Positions 1-7,769 of a stretch of 64,000 nucleotides of DNA are shown here, in pieces. A program made the translations under genes and the position numbers. Within the stretch, counting starts at the first letter, position 1. Every line of letters begins with the position of its first letter. This DNA is from Streptococcus gallinaceus (GTDB lineage: Bacteria; Bacillota; Bacilli; Lactobacillales; Streptococcaceae): positions 124,001 through 188,000 of the forward strand of contig NZ_JALJXU010000004.1 of the NCBI RefSeq assembly GCF_024170225.1, written 5' to 3'. The notes beneath the pieces were generated by a model. That model was given only the letters and a program-made list of their open reading frames with translations. It had not been told where the DNA came from and did not search any database.

Positions 1-1
1 A

Positions 2-244
2 TCAATCTCATACGTGGCATGGCCAACATGGGACGAGTCGAAACTGGTTGAAAACGAAGTCGAAATCGTTGTCCAAATTAAAGGTAAAGTCAAAGCTAAA
101 TTGACGGTTGCCAAAGACTTGAGCAAGGAAGAATTAGAAGCTGCGGCTCTTGCAAACGACAAGGTCAAAGCTGAAATTGAAGGTAAAGAAGTCATCAAGG
201 TTATCGCAGTGCCAAATAAATTGGTCAACATCGTGGTGAAATAA
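2..244 (+). CDS. leuS: Leucyl-tRNA synthetase, C-terminal fragment (5' end outside window)
   Basis: The window opens inside this gene; about 80 codons remain in frame from base 2 to a TAA at 242-244. The residues run through [12 protein letters not shown] and [11 protein letters not shown] to a final NIVVK. This is the C-terminal end of bacterial class I LeuRS, which charges tRNA-Leu in the cytoplasm; the catalytic and editing domains lie upstream of the window. A GTG at 14 is only an internal valine codon, not a start. A strong terminator follows, so leuS ends its transcript here. Confidence 0.93.
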   Translation, partial: SISYVAWPTWDESKLVENEVEIVVQIKGKVKAKLTVAKDLSKEELEAAALANDKVKAEIEGKEVIKVIAVPNKLVNIVVK

Positions 245-265
245 GCACTGCATATCAAAATAGCA

Positions 266-298
266 TAAGAGAGAGGTGGGCCTCTCTCTTATTTTTTT
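266..298 (+). terminator. Rho-independent terminator after leuS
   Basis: An 11-bp perfect stem (taagagagagg at 266-276 with its complement at 281-291), a 4-nt loop and a run of seven T. Confidence 0.93.
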
Positions 299-522
299 AA
301 AAAAAATCAAAATATGAACACTGATTTAGAAAGACGCTTCTTTTATAAGAAAAACAGAAACGAACAAAATGTTCGGTAAAAAATAGGTTCGTAAATAACC
401 TATAAAAACCATAATAAACAAATTTGATACATAAAAACGAATGTGAATGGTCGGTTACTGCTAAATTATAAAGGTTGTTTTATAGGAAATATTCGTTATA
501 ATAAAAACGAAAGGGGTTTAAT
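299..522 (+). promoter_or_regulatory. Intergenic region with promoter of the secreted repeat protein
   Basis: AT-rich DNA between the leuS terminator and the next gene. TATAAT at 497-502 with TTGTTT at 475-480 (16-bp spacer) is a likely promoter, and the RBS is aaagggg. Upstream are small inverted repeats, CGAAC-5 nt-GTTCG at 361-375 and AGGTT..AACCT at about 384-401, with no assigned role. Confidence 0.55.
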
Positions 523-1452
523 ATGAAAAAGAAAAACATGTTATTGGCATTGGCAGCAATGCTCTTTGTTGGAATGCTTGGCACAACTGTTCAAGCAGAT
601 ACACCGCTCTATCGTCTATATAATAAAGGTCTTAAAGTGCACCTTTATACAAAAGATACAAACGAATACGCTGTTTTGGGAACTCGTGGTTGGTCACAAG
701 AGGGTGTGGCTTGGAATACTGAAGATCAGCAAGGTGAGCCTGTTTACCGCTTGTACAACCGTGGTCTGAAAGTACACCTTTACACTAAAGATGCCAATGA
801 GTATGCTGTTTTGGAAACTCGCGGTTGGTCACAAGAAGGTGTAGCCTTCCGTTCATTTGGAGAAACGCCTGTTTACCGCTTGTATAACCGTGGTCTCAAA
901 AAGCACCTTTACACGAAAGATGCCAATGAGTACGCGGTCTTGGCAACTCGCGGTTGGTCACAAGAAGGTGTTGCATTTATGGCTTTGAGTGCAAAAAAAT
1001 CTGATTCGGCTCCAAAAGTTCCAGAAAGCTCGGGATCTGATTCAGCTCCAAAAGTTCCAGAAGGCTCGGGATCTGATTCAACTCCAAAAGTTCCAGAAAG
1101 CTCGGGAAAGGAATTGACAGGCTATAGGGTTCAGGTTGTAAATATTTCAGCTGACCAATCGCTTATTTTTAAAGGAACACAAGGACCTGCGGGGAGCCAC
1201 CTTATCAGTGGGCAACGTATCCGTGGAGGTGAGGTAGTGCAATTGCCTGCTCCTGAGGGTTACCACATAAAAGAAGCAGTTCTTAAAAAAACGACCTCAG
1301 ATAACTTTGGTTTACATGCTGGTGAGATTATTGTAGTAGATTCAGCGGTAAATAAGAATGGACAATTAAGCTTCGATATATTAGATGCTCATCATAAAGA
1401 AACGAATTACGAGGGAATTTATCTCTGGGAAGTTACTTGGATCAAGGAATGA
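523..1452 (+). CDS. Secreted protein with three YRLYN/HLYTKD (DUF5648-like) repeats
   Basis: 309 residues. The first 25 are a Sec signal peptide ending in VQA-DT. Residues about 27-150 hold three tandem repeats of about 43-45 residues, each with YRLYN, HLYTKD, NEYAVL, TRGWSQEGV; this resembles the DUF5648 repeat found in secreted Gram-positive proteins and often beside lytic or adhesive domains. Three copies of a 12-residue linker (SDSAPKVPESSG type) follow, encoded by 36-bp DNA repeats at about 1009-1107. The C-terminal 115 residues start at TGYRVQVVNIS and match no family I recognise. There is no LPXTG, lipobox or transmembrane anchor, so it should be released or held non-covalently. Function unknown; a host- or glycan-binding role is only a guess. 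Confidence 0.8.
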   Translation: MKKKNMLLALAAMLFVGMLGTTVQADTPLYRLYNKGLKVHLYTKDTNEYAVLGTRGWSQEGVAWNTEDQQGEPVYRLYNRGLKVHLYTKDANEYAVLETRGWSQEGVAFRSFGETPVYRLYNRGLKKHLYTKDANEYAVLATRGWSQEGVAFMALSAKKSDSAPKVPESSGSDSAPKVPEGSGSDSTPKVPESSGKELTGYRVQVVNISADQSLIFKGTQGPAGSHLISGQRIRGGEVVQLPAPEGYHIKEAVLKKTTSDNFGLHAGEIIVVDSAVNKNGQLSFDILDAHHKETNYEGIYLWEVTWIKE

Positions 1453-1499
1453 TAAAATAGTCCAGCTCCGTGCTGGTCTTTTTGTGATATACTATTGTC

Positions 1500-2030
1500 A
1501 TGGAATTTACACAAGAAGAAAAAGAGTATTATATGAGGAAGGCCTTGAAAGAGGCAGAGAAATCCTTGGCCAAAGAGGAGATTCCCATTGGCTGCGTTAT
1601 TGTCAAAGAGGGACGGATTATCGGGCGTGGGCACAATGCGCGTGAGGAACTCAATCAAGCCATTATGCATGCAGAAATCATGGCCATCAATGAAGCCAAT
1701 GCGACGGAAGGCAACTGGCGTTTACTGGATGCAACCTTGTTTGTGACCATCGAGCCCTGTGTTATGTGCAGCGGTGCGATTGGGTTGGCGCGCATTCCTC
1801 AGGTCATTTATGGCGCGGCCAATCAAAAGTTTGGGGGAGCAGGAAGCCTCTACCATATCTTGACAGACCAACGCCTCAATCATCGAGTTGAGGTGGAGAC
1901 AGGTGTTCTTGCTGAAGAATGTACGATCCTTATGAAAGATTTTTTTCGGCAGGGGCGGAAAAAGAAAAAAGTGGCTAAACTTTTAGCCCAACAAGAGTCA
2001 AATAGTGATATAAGCGGGAATAATTTTTAG
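1500..2030 (+). CDS. tadA: tRNA-specific adenosine-34 deaminase TadA
   Basis: 176 residues, normal for the family. The zinc-dependent deaminase motifs are clear: HAEIMAI (His57, catalytic Glu59) and PCVMCSGAI (Cys87, Cys90). The enzyme converts the wobble adenosine of tRNA-Arg(ACG) to inosine in the cytoplasm and is essential in most bacteria. Start ATG at 1500 gives MEFTQEEKEYYM, typical of streptococcal TadA; the upstream Shine-Dalgarno is weak. The Lys-rich GRKKKKVAKLL tail is also usual. It stands alone between two surface protein genes. Confidence 0.95.
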   Translation: MEFTQEEKEYYMRKALKEAEKSLAKEEIPIGCVIVKEGRIIGRGHNAREELNQAIMHAEIMAINEANATEGNWRLLDATLFVTIEPCVMCSGAIGLARIPQVIYGAANQKFGGAGSLYHILTDQRLNHRVEVETGVLAEECTILMKDFFRQGRKKKKVAKLLAQQESNSDISGNNF

Positions 2031-2037
2031 ATTGATA

Positions 2038-2066
2038 TTGACAAAATTGGTGAATAAGGTTAAACT
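2038..2066 (+). promoter_or_regulatory. Promoter of the histidine-triad/LRR lipoprotein gene
   Basis: TTGACA at 2038-2043, 17-bp spacer and TAAACT at 2061-2066. The first AdcR-type box begins at the last base of the -10 element. Confidence 0.6.
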
Positions 2067-2092
2067 TAACTAGTTAAATAACAACTAGTTAA
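2066..2092 (+). promoter_or_regulatory. Two tandem AdcR-type zinc-repressor boxes
   Basis: TTAACTAGTTAA at 2066-2077 is a perfect palindrome matching the known streptococcal AdcR consensus TTAACYRGTTAA. A second copy, ACAACTAGTTAA at 2081-2092 (10 of 12 bases), follows 15 bp downstream. Both lie between the -10 and the RBS (aaaggag, 2095-2101). This predicts repression by zinc-loaded AdcR, fitting the His-triad protein encoded downstream. Confidence 0.8.
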
Positions 2093-2106
2093 CAAAAGGA
2101 GACGTT

Positions 2107-4656
2107 GTGAAGAAAAACAATCGTATTATGTATTTGGTAGGAATTACGCTGTCTTGTCAACTTGTTTTGACAGCTTGTCATATCGAACAAAAACAAACCA
2201 CTAACCAGTCATATAAAGTGGAAAAGCAGGTTTCAAAAACCGATAAGGTTTCGGAAGAAGAGCTTGTTGTCGTAACTGCCATTAAAAAGGAAGGCTATCT
2301 GCGACTCCAAGGAGGAGATTCCTATTTTGTTCAAGGGCAAGTTCCGTATAGGGCGATGTTCTTGAAAGAGACCCTCCCAGATAAGTCCTATACCTTTAAA
2401 AAAGAAGATATTTTCTATAAGGTTGAGCAGGGTTACATTATTTCTGTTAACGGCCATTATCATTATTACCCGAAAGAAAAAGATGCCAATATTATCTCTC
2501 TGAAATACGCTAAAAAATTAACAAAAAATCAAAAGAGAATGGATGCCAAGGGTGTTGCAGGTATTGATTTTCCAACAGATGATGGATTCTTATTTGAAAA
2601 AGAGTCACAAATTATCAGTAAGACGGATGACGGGCTTGTCATTGACCATGATGGACACTCTCACTTTATTTTCTATAAGGATTTACAGAATAGCAAATGG
2701 GCTTACTTAATTCCTAACCAATCTGGCAGCGGTACTAGCGCCAGCACAAAAAAAACTGGTGAGAAGGTTTCTTCTGGTGTGACACTAGATGATGGCTATG
2801 TTTTTGATCCTAAGGATATTGTTGCCGAAGATGAAAATGGCTACACGGTACGACATGGGGATCATTTCCACTATATCTGGAAAAAAGACCTTTCAGGAAC
2901 AGAGCTCCCTAAGGTCAGTCCAAGGCCTCTAGGACATCTTAACAGTGGTGAGACAGGACAGGCTTTGGCTCCAAGTTCTAAAAAAAATCAGTCAAACGGT
3001 AGTCAGATACCATCGGTACCATCTGTTAAGAAGAGATTCCCAGGTGTCGATTATCCAACCAGTGACGGTTTTCAATTTAATGGTAGTGGCGTTCAAGGTC
3101 AGACAAGTTTAGGTCTGCTGGTAGACCATCATGGTCACACCCACCTGATTCCTTATAGTCATTTGGTTGCTAGTAAATGGGAAAGCCATATTCCTCAGGT
3201 CTACCTTGAAGTAGCTCGGAAAGAATATCAGGTCTTGGGAACTGTGACAGAGAAAGATTTACCACCTGTTAGCCCTCAAAAACCTCAAGAAGATGAAACT
3301 GCCAAGCAAATTCAGTCAAAGAAAGAATATTTGGCTCATATTTTGGGTCTTTCAGCGGACAGTATCAAAGTGGCAGACACCGAAGATGGACCAGTTTTTG
3401 TCTATCCCCACGGTGACCATTCCCATGCGATTTTGATTGATAAGGTTGATATTGGAAAGCCGATTGATGATCCTCATCAAGATCCTCATGCCCATGATAA
3501 AATCGGGATGGCTACCTTAAAATCATTAGGTTTTGATGACGAAATTATCGAAGATATTCTTCATGCGACAGCAGATCAACCATTTCCTTCGACAGAAACT
3601 GACCCTGAACGGATGAAAGAATGGTTGTTGACGGTTAAATACCTCAATATTGGTCAGCGTACAGATCCTTTGAAACGAAAGAACTTGGATTTGATGCCAA
3701 ATCTTGAAGTCTTGGGTATTGGTTTTACAAAGATTGATGATGTTAGACCGGTTTTGCAGTTTAAGAACTTGAAACAGATCTGGATGACGCAGACAGGTAT
3801 TAAGGACTTTACCTTCCTAAAAGAGTTGCCCCAGCTGGAAGGCATTGATATTTCTCAAAATGAGATTACAGACCTGTCCTTCTTGAAAGACTTTACTCAT
3901 TTGAAAGTTGTTGCGGCGGCTGGGAATAATTTGACAGACCTCAGCCCTCTAAGTCAGTTAAGCAAGCTAGAATCCTTGAATTTGGACTATAACCGCATTT
4001 CTGACTTGACACCGATTTCCCATCTGACCAATTTGACAGCTGTAAGTTTGGAACACAACAACCTTTCAGATATTTCTGCGCTTTCTAACAAAGACAAACT
4101 TAATCGTTTGTTCCTGTCCTACAATGAAAAAATTGACTTGTCAACCTTGAAGGCAGAGAAATTGGAAGAATTGACAGCAACTAATAGTAAGGTTTCTAAT
4201 CTTGAATTCTTAAAAAACAATCCAAGCCTGCGTGAATTGAATTTGACTGAGAACCAGTTGACCAATCTTAAGGGAGTGGAAGAAGCAGAGAAGCTGAAGA
4301 CTCTCTCTGTGGAAAGAAATCATATCGAAACTTTAGCAATTGACGGTGAGCAGACTTCTGTTGAAACTCTAAATGTTTCTGGCAATCAACTGACAAACTT
4401 GGAAGGAATCAATCATTATACGGCTCTTGAAAACCTGAATGCTTCAAACAATACGATTGAAACTTTGAAATTGTCAGAGACTAACCAAAGCCTCCAAACG
4501 ATTGATGTCAGCAAAAACCATATTCCACAAGAAGAGCTTGTTCCTAATAGCGAAGGTATTCCACAAGCTATTGCCCAAAACTTCCCAGAAGTTAAGGGAG
4601 GAGACATTTCGGAAAATACTCCAAAGGAGGAAGTTGCCTCAACCGATAAAAAATAG
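2107..4656 (+). CDS. Histidine-triad and leucine-rich-repeat surface lipoprotein (Slr/Blr/Pht-like)
   Basis: 849 residues from a GTG start 5 nt after an AAAGGAG RBS. A lipoprotein signal ends in LVLTAC (Cys24). Four HxxHxH motifs are visible (HDGHSH, HGDHFH, HHGHTH, HGDHSH), plus GHYHYY near the N-terminus and a His-rich stretch (HQDPHAH) near residue 455. Such motifs bind zinc in the Pht family. From about residue 520 to 830 lie some 12-14 leucine-rich repeats of about 22 residues (for example LPQLEGIDISQNEITDLSFL), as in internalins. The order lipobox, His triads, LRR matches GAS Slr and GBS Blr, surface lipoproteins linked to adhesion. Inferred roles are zinc scavenging and host binding, induced by zinc limitation through the two AdcR-type boxes upstream. 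Confidence 0.9.
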   Translation: MKKNNRIMYLVGITLSCQLVLTACHIEQKQTTNQSYKVEKQVSKTDKVSEEELVVVTAIKKEGYLRLQGGDSYFVQGQVPYRAMFLKETLPDKSYTFKKEDIFYKVEQGYIISVNGHYHYYPKEKDANIISLKYAKKLTKNQKRMDAKGVAGIDFPTDDGFLFEKESQIISKTDDGLVIDHDGHSHFIFYKDLQNSKWAYLIPNQSGSGTSASTKKTGEKVSSGVTLDDGYVFDPKDIVAEDENGYTVRHGDHFHYIWKKDLSGTELPKVSPRPLGHLNSGETGQALAPSSKKNQSNGSQIPSVPSVKKRFPGVDYPTSDGFQFNGSGVQGQTSLGLLVDHHGHTHLIPYSHLVASKWESHIPQVYLEVARKEYQVLGTVTEKDLPPVSPQKPQEDETAKQIQSKKEYLAHILGLSADSIKVADTEDGPVFVYPHGDHSHAILIDKVDIGKPIDDPHQDPHAHDKIGMATLKSLGFDDEIIEDILHATADQPFPSTETDPERMKEWLLTVKYLNIGQRTDPLKRKNLDLMPNLEVLGIGFTKIDDVRPVLQFKNLKQIWMTQTGIKDFTFLKELPQLEGIDISQNEITDLSFLKDFTHLKVVAAAGNNLTDLSPLSQLSKLESLNLDYNRISDLTPISHLTNLTAVSLEHNNLSDISALSNKDKLNRLFLSYNEKIDLSTLKAEKLEELTATNSKVSNLEFLKNNPSLRELNLTENQLTNLKGVEEAEKLKTLSVERNHIETLAIDGEQTSVETLNVSGNQLTNLEGINHYTALENLNASNNTIETLKLSETNQSLQTIDVSKNHIPQEELVPNSEGIPQAIAQNFPEVKGGDISENTPKEEVASTDKK

Positions 4657-5190
4657 TTTTTAAAGAATATTAAGCTAAGTGTGATAAGTTTTATCTGGTA
4701 AATAGTTGACTGTTTGAAACACATTTTTCAGTTTTTGGTTGAGATATGAAGTTAGCTTAGATCAATTTTCTGCTGTAATGAGCGTCAGTAGTTTCTCCTT
4801 AGAGATAAATTCTCTGAGGAATCCGTTGACAAGTTCATGATACCTTTAGATTTGTATTGACTGGGTATCCCCCGCTTGTGAAGTATTCTTGTTTAATGAT
4901 TTCTTAGATTTGTTTTATAGTGTTTTCAGTGCTATGGATTAGTAATTGTCTCTAATCGTTTTGGCGGTTACTTTAACCATCGTTTTTGGTTTCATTGGTA
5001 ATCAGAATGATAACGCTTTGATGTTTCGTCTAGTGTAAGGATGTTGGATATTGTCAAGTTCACTCAAAGATGCAAACTCAGAGCTGTTATCAACGGCAAT
5101 GTTTTTGATTAGTTACTTCTTGATTGGTAGATGTTGCCTTCTTACTTACTAGATAGAGTTGTATATTATTATTAACAATGAGCAGGTACC
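4657..5190. other. Gene-free stretch, partly IS remnant
   Basis: No intact reading frame or clear terminator follows the LRR gene. Bases about 4760-5150 hold a decayed transposase on the minus strand (separate entry); I see nothing recognisable in 4657-4760. Confidence 0.6.
4760..5150 (-). pseudogene. Decayed IS30-family transposase fragment
   Basis: Reading the minus strand with frame changes and stops gives two islands of IS30-type transposase. VDNSSEFASLSELDN at about 5095-5050 matches the catalytic DNGxEF(S)SLSEL segment. HELVNGFLREFISKEKL at about 4845-4785 matches the TNExHNGLxREFIPKG segment holding the last catalytic Glu. The order and spacing fit the DDE core C-terminal half. The N-terminal HTH part and both terminal inverted repeats are not visible, so the copy is dead and ancient. 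Confidence 0.65.
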
Positions 5191-5194
5191 GAAC

Positions 5195-5222
5195 TTGCAT
5201 AAACTGAGATTTGTGGTATAAT
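5195..5222 (+). promoter_or_regulatory. Promoter of the SRP RNA gene
   Basis: TTGCAT at 5195-5200, 16-bp spacer and a consensus TATAAT at 5217-5222, giving a predicted start near 5229. Confidence 0.75.
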
Positions 5223-5228
5223 ACTCTT

Positions 5229-5304
5229 TGGAGCAACATTTGCGCGTGAAGCGGGTCAGGGGAGGAATCCAGCAGCCCTAAGCGATGTCAGGTGTGTGCT
5301 CTTT
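5229..5304 (+). ncRNA. ffs: Signal recognition particle RNA (small 4.5S-type)
   Basis: The conserved SRP domain IV is plain: GGTCAGGGGAGGAATCC with a GGAA tetraloop, then AGCAGCCCTAAGC. The ends pair (GAGCA at 5231-5235 with TGCTC at 5297-5301) and a T run follows. At about 76 nt it is the short streptococcal form lacking an Alu domain. It binds Ffh to target membrane and secreted proteins. Confidence 0.92.
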
Positions 5305-5350
5305 TGCTTTATGAAAATTTCTTGAAAATGTGTAAAAGTTAACAAACTAC

Positions 5351-5379
5351 TTGAAAAATCGCTTGTAAAGCGGTATCAT
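5351..5379 (+). promoter_or_regulatory. Promoter of pgi
   Basis: TTGAAA at 5351-5356, 17-bp spacer, TATCAT at 5374-5379; RBS atggagg just before the ATG. Confidence 0.65.
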
Positions 5380-5407
5380 AGAATAGATTCAAAAATGGAG
5401 GATTACT

Positions 5408-6757
5408 ATGGCACATATTAAATTTGACTACTCAAAGGTCTTGGACCAATTTGTAGCACCACATGAGCTAGACTACCTACAAATGCACGTAACAGCAGCA
5501 GATGCAGCTTTGCGTGAAGGTACAGGACAAGGAGCAGAAATGTTGGGTTGGCTCGACCTTCCTGAAAATTACGACAAGGAAGAGTTTGCTCGTATCCAAG
5601 AAGCAGCTAAGAAAATCCAATCAGACAGCCAAGTCTTGGTGGTCATTGGTATCGGTGGTTCATACCTTGGCGCGCGTGCGGCAATTGACTTCTTAAACAC
5701 ATCATTTGTGAACTTGCAAACTGCTGAAGAGCGCAAAGCACCACAAATTCTTTACGCAGGAAATTCAATTTCTTCAAACTACCTTGCAGACCTCGTAGAA
5801 TATGTAAAAGACAAAGACTTCTCAGTTAACGTTATCTCTAAATCAGGTACGACTACTGAGCCAGCTATTGCTTTCCGTGTCTTCAAAGAACTTTTGGTTG
5901 AAAAATACGGTAAAGAAGAAGCGAACAAACGTATCTATGCGACAACTGACCGCGTAAAAGGTGCTGTAAAAGTTGAAGCAGATGCTAACGGTTGGGAAAC
6001 ATTTGTTGTTCCAGATAGCGTAGGTGGACGCTTTACAGTATTGACAGCTGTAGGTCTTTTGCCAATCGCAGCTTCTGGCGCTGATATTACAAAATTGATG
6101 GAAGGTGCTAATGACGCTCGTAAGCACTATTCATCAAACAAGATTTCAGAAAATGAATCTTACCAATATGCAGTTGTTCGTAACATCCTTTACAGAAAAG
6201 GGTATGTGACAGAAGTTCTTGCTAACTATGAGCCATCTCTCCAATACTTCTCAGAATGGTGGAAACAATTGGCAGGTGAGTCAGAAGGTAAAGACCAAAA
6301 AGGTATCTATCCAACTTCAGCAAACTTTTCAACAGACTTGCACTCACTTGGACAATTTATCCAAGAAGGCTACCGCAACATGTTTGAAACAGTTGTTCGT
6401 GTAGAAAAACCACGCAAGAACATCACAATCCCAACTGAAGAAGCAGACTTGGATGGCCTTGGTTACCTCCAAGGTAAAGACGTTGACTTTGTAAACAAAA
6501 AAGCAACAGACGGCGTTCTCCTTGCTCACACAGACGGTGGCGTGCCAAATATGTTTGTGACACTTCCACAACAAGACGAGTACACTCTTGGTTATGTGAT
6601 TTACTTCTTCGAATTGGCTATCGGTCTTTCAGGTTACCTCAACGGTGTTAACCCATTTGACCAACCAGGTGTAGAAGCTTACAAGAAAAACATGTTTGCC
6701 CTTCTTGGCAAACCAGGATTTGAAGAACTTGCAGCAGAATTGAATGCACGTTTGTAA
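5408..6757 (+). CDS. pgi: Glucose-6-phosphate isomerase
   Basis: 449 residues, full length for the Gram-positive form. Recognisable are the sugar-phosphate binding [11 protein letters not shown] near residue 80, [10 protein letters not shown] (SIS loop) near 145, [11 protein letters not shown] near 205, and the C-terminal KKN motif region. It interconverts glucose-6-P and fructose-6-P in the cytoplasm. It has its own promoter and terminator, so it is monocistronic. Functionally it also connects with the neighbouring sorbitol operon, which delivers fructose-6-P. Codon use is highly biased, as expected for an abundant glycolytic enzyme. Confidence 0.97.
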   Translation: MAHIKFDYSKVLDQFVAPHELDYLQMHVTAADAALREGTGQGAEMLGWLDLPENYDKEEFARIQEAAKKIQSDSQVLVVIGIGGSYLGARAAIDFLNTSFVNLQTAEERKAPQILYAGNSISSNYLADLVEYVKDKDFSVNVISKSGTTTEPAIAFRVFKELLVEKYGKEEANKRIYATTDRVKGAVKVEADANGWETFVVPDSVGGRFTVLTAVGLLPIAASGADITKLMEGANDARKHYSSNKISENESYQYAVVRNILYRKGYVTEVLANYEPSLQYFSEWWKQLAGESEGKDQKGIYPTSANFSTDLHSLGQFIQEGYRNMFETVVRVEKPRKNITIPTEEADLDGLGYLQGKDVDFVNKKATDGVLLAHTDGGVPNMFVTLPQQDEYTLGYVIYFFELAIGLSGYLNGVNPFDQPGVEAYKKNMFALLGKPGFEELAAELNARL

Positions 6758-6769
6758 CCGATAAAACCG

Positions 6770-6801
6770 AAATCTCCAGTCGAATGACTGGGGATTTTTT
6801 T
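6770..6801 (+). terminator. Terminator after pgi
   Basis: AAATC-t-CCAGTC pairs with GACTGG-g-GATTT around a GAAT loop, followed by T7. Confidence 0.9.
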
Positions 6802-6856
6802 GTATTGAATCGGGTAAATTGCTTTGATATACTTGTTATGTATGATAATTTACGAG

Positions 6857-6900
6857 TTAAGGACATATCTTTTTAAAAGCGAAAAAAATAATGTCCTTAA
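6857..6900 (+). promoter_or_regulatory. Long-spaced inverted repeat at the sorbitol promoter, candidate GutR operator
   Basis: A perfect 10-bp inverted repeat: TTAAGGACAT at 6857-6866 and ATGTCCTTAA at 6891-6900, centres 34 bp apart (about three helical turns). The right arm overlaps the expected -35 region of the operon promoter. I infer it to be the site of the PRD regulator encoded as the second gene. Confidence 0.55.
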
Positions 6901-6902
6901 GT

Positions 6903-6925
6903 ATTAATCGCTTTCATTCTATAAT
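6903..6925 (+). promoter_or_regulatory. cre site and -10 of the sorbitol operon
   Basis: ATTAATCGCTTTCA at 6903-6916 matches the cre consensus TGWAANCGNTNWCA at 12 of 14 positions and lies between the weak -35 (about 6897-6902) and TATAAT (6920-6925). CcpA bound there would block transcription when glucose is present. Confidence 0.7.
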
Positions 6926-6956
6926 AATGTTGAAAAAGACATTAGGAGGAAAGCGT

Positions 6957-7757
6957 ATGTCAGATTGGTTAGGAATCCGTGACAAGGTCTATGTTGTGAC
7001 GGGAGGTAGCTCGGGAATTGGTCTTGCTATTGTTCAGAGCTTATTAGAACAAGGAGCTAAAGTTGCAAATTTCGATATTCGAGACTCAGATTTTCAAGAT
7101 GAAAATTTGTTATTTGTAGAGACGGATGTGTCAAGTGCTTTAGCGGTTCAGGATTCAGTTGATAGGGTAATTGAGCGTTTTGGCACGATTGATGGTCTAG
7201 TGAACAATGCAGGGATTAACCTCCCAAGCTTACTAGTAGATGCAGCCCAGCCACAAGGAACTTATGAGTTAGATGAGGCCAAGTTTGATAAGATGGTGGG
7301 AATCAATATCAAGGGTCTGTTCTTCGTATCGCAAGCGGTAGCGCGCATTTTGGTTGCTAAAAAAGAAGGAGTTATTATCAACATGGCTTCGGAAGCAGGA
7401 CTTGAAGGTAGCGAAGGACAAAGTATCTATGCAGCCACAAAAGGTGCTGTTTATTCATTGACACGGTCTTGGGCCAAGGAACTAGCCAAGCATCAAATTC
7501 GAGTAGTAGGTATTGCTCCGGGCATTATGGAAGCGACAGGATTACGTACTCCCGCATACGAGAGTGCCCTCGCATACACACGTGGTAAAACAGTTGAAGA
7601 ACTCCGCGCAGGTTACAGTAATACTAGCACCATTCCATTGGGACGCAGTGGGCGTTTGAGCGAAGTTGCTGACTTGGTTTGCTATTATTTGTCAGACCGG
7701 GCAAGCTATATTACTGGGGTAACGACTAATGTGGCAGGAGGTAAGACAAGAGGCTAG
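6957..7757 (+). CDS. srlD: Sorbitol-6-phosphate 2-dehydrogenase (SDR family)
   Basis: 266 residues from ATG 6957, chosen because AGGAGG lies just before it and MSDWLGIRDKVYVVTGG is the family-like beginning; an in-frame start at 6891 lacks an RBS and lies upstream of the promoter. Classical short-chain dehydrogenase features: NAD-binding TGGSSGIG near residue 17, NNAG near 83, catalytic YAATK near 160. The enzyme oxidises sorbitol-6-P to fructose-6-P with NAD. It is the first gene of a seven-gene sorbitol operon that also holds its PTS and regulator; that context gives the substrate. Confidence 0.9.
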   Translation: MSDWLGIRDKVYVVTGGSSGIGLAIVQSLLEQGAKVANFDIRDSDFQDENLLFVETDVSSALAVQDSVDRVIERFGTIDGLVNNAGINLPSLLVDAAQPQGTYELDEAKFDKMVGINIKGLFFVSQAVARILVAKKEGVIINMASEAGLEGSEGQSIYAATKGAVYSLTRSWAKELAKHQIRVVGIAPGIMEATGLRTPAYESALAYTRGKTVEELRAGYSNTSTIPLGRSGRLSEVADLVCYYLSDRASYITGVTTNVAGGKTRG

Positions 7758-7769
7758 AAATGGAGAACT

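Noticed and set aside
361..375. LexA/SOS-type box CGAAC-GTTCG
   Set aside because: The spacer is five bases, not the four of the Gram-positive SOS consensus, and the gene downstream is a secreted protein with no SOS logic.
4760..5150. Intact insertion sequence
   Set aside because: Stops and frame changes throughout, no terminal inverted repeats and no N-terminal transposase half.
6891..6956. N-terminal extension of the sorbitol-6-phosphate dehydrogenase
   Set aside because: This stretch holds the cre site, the -10 and the RBS; the ATG at 6957 fits the family N-terminus.
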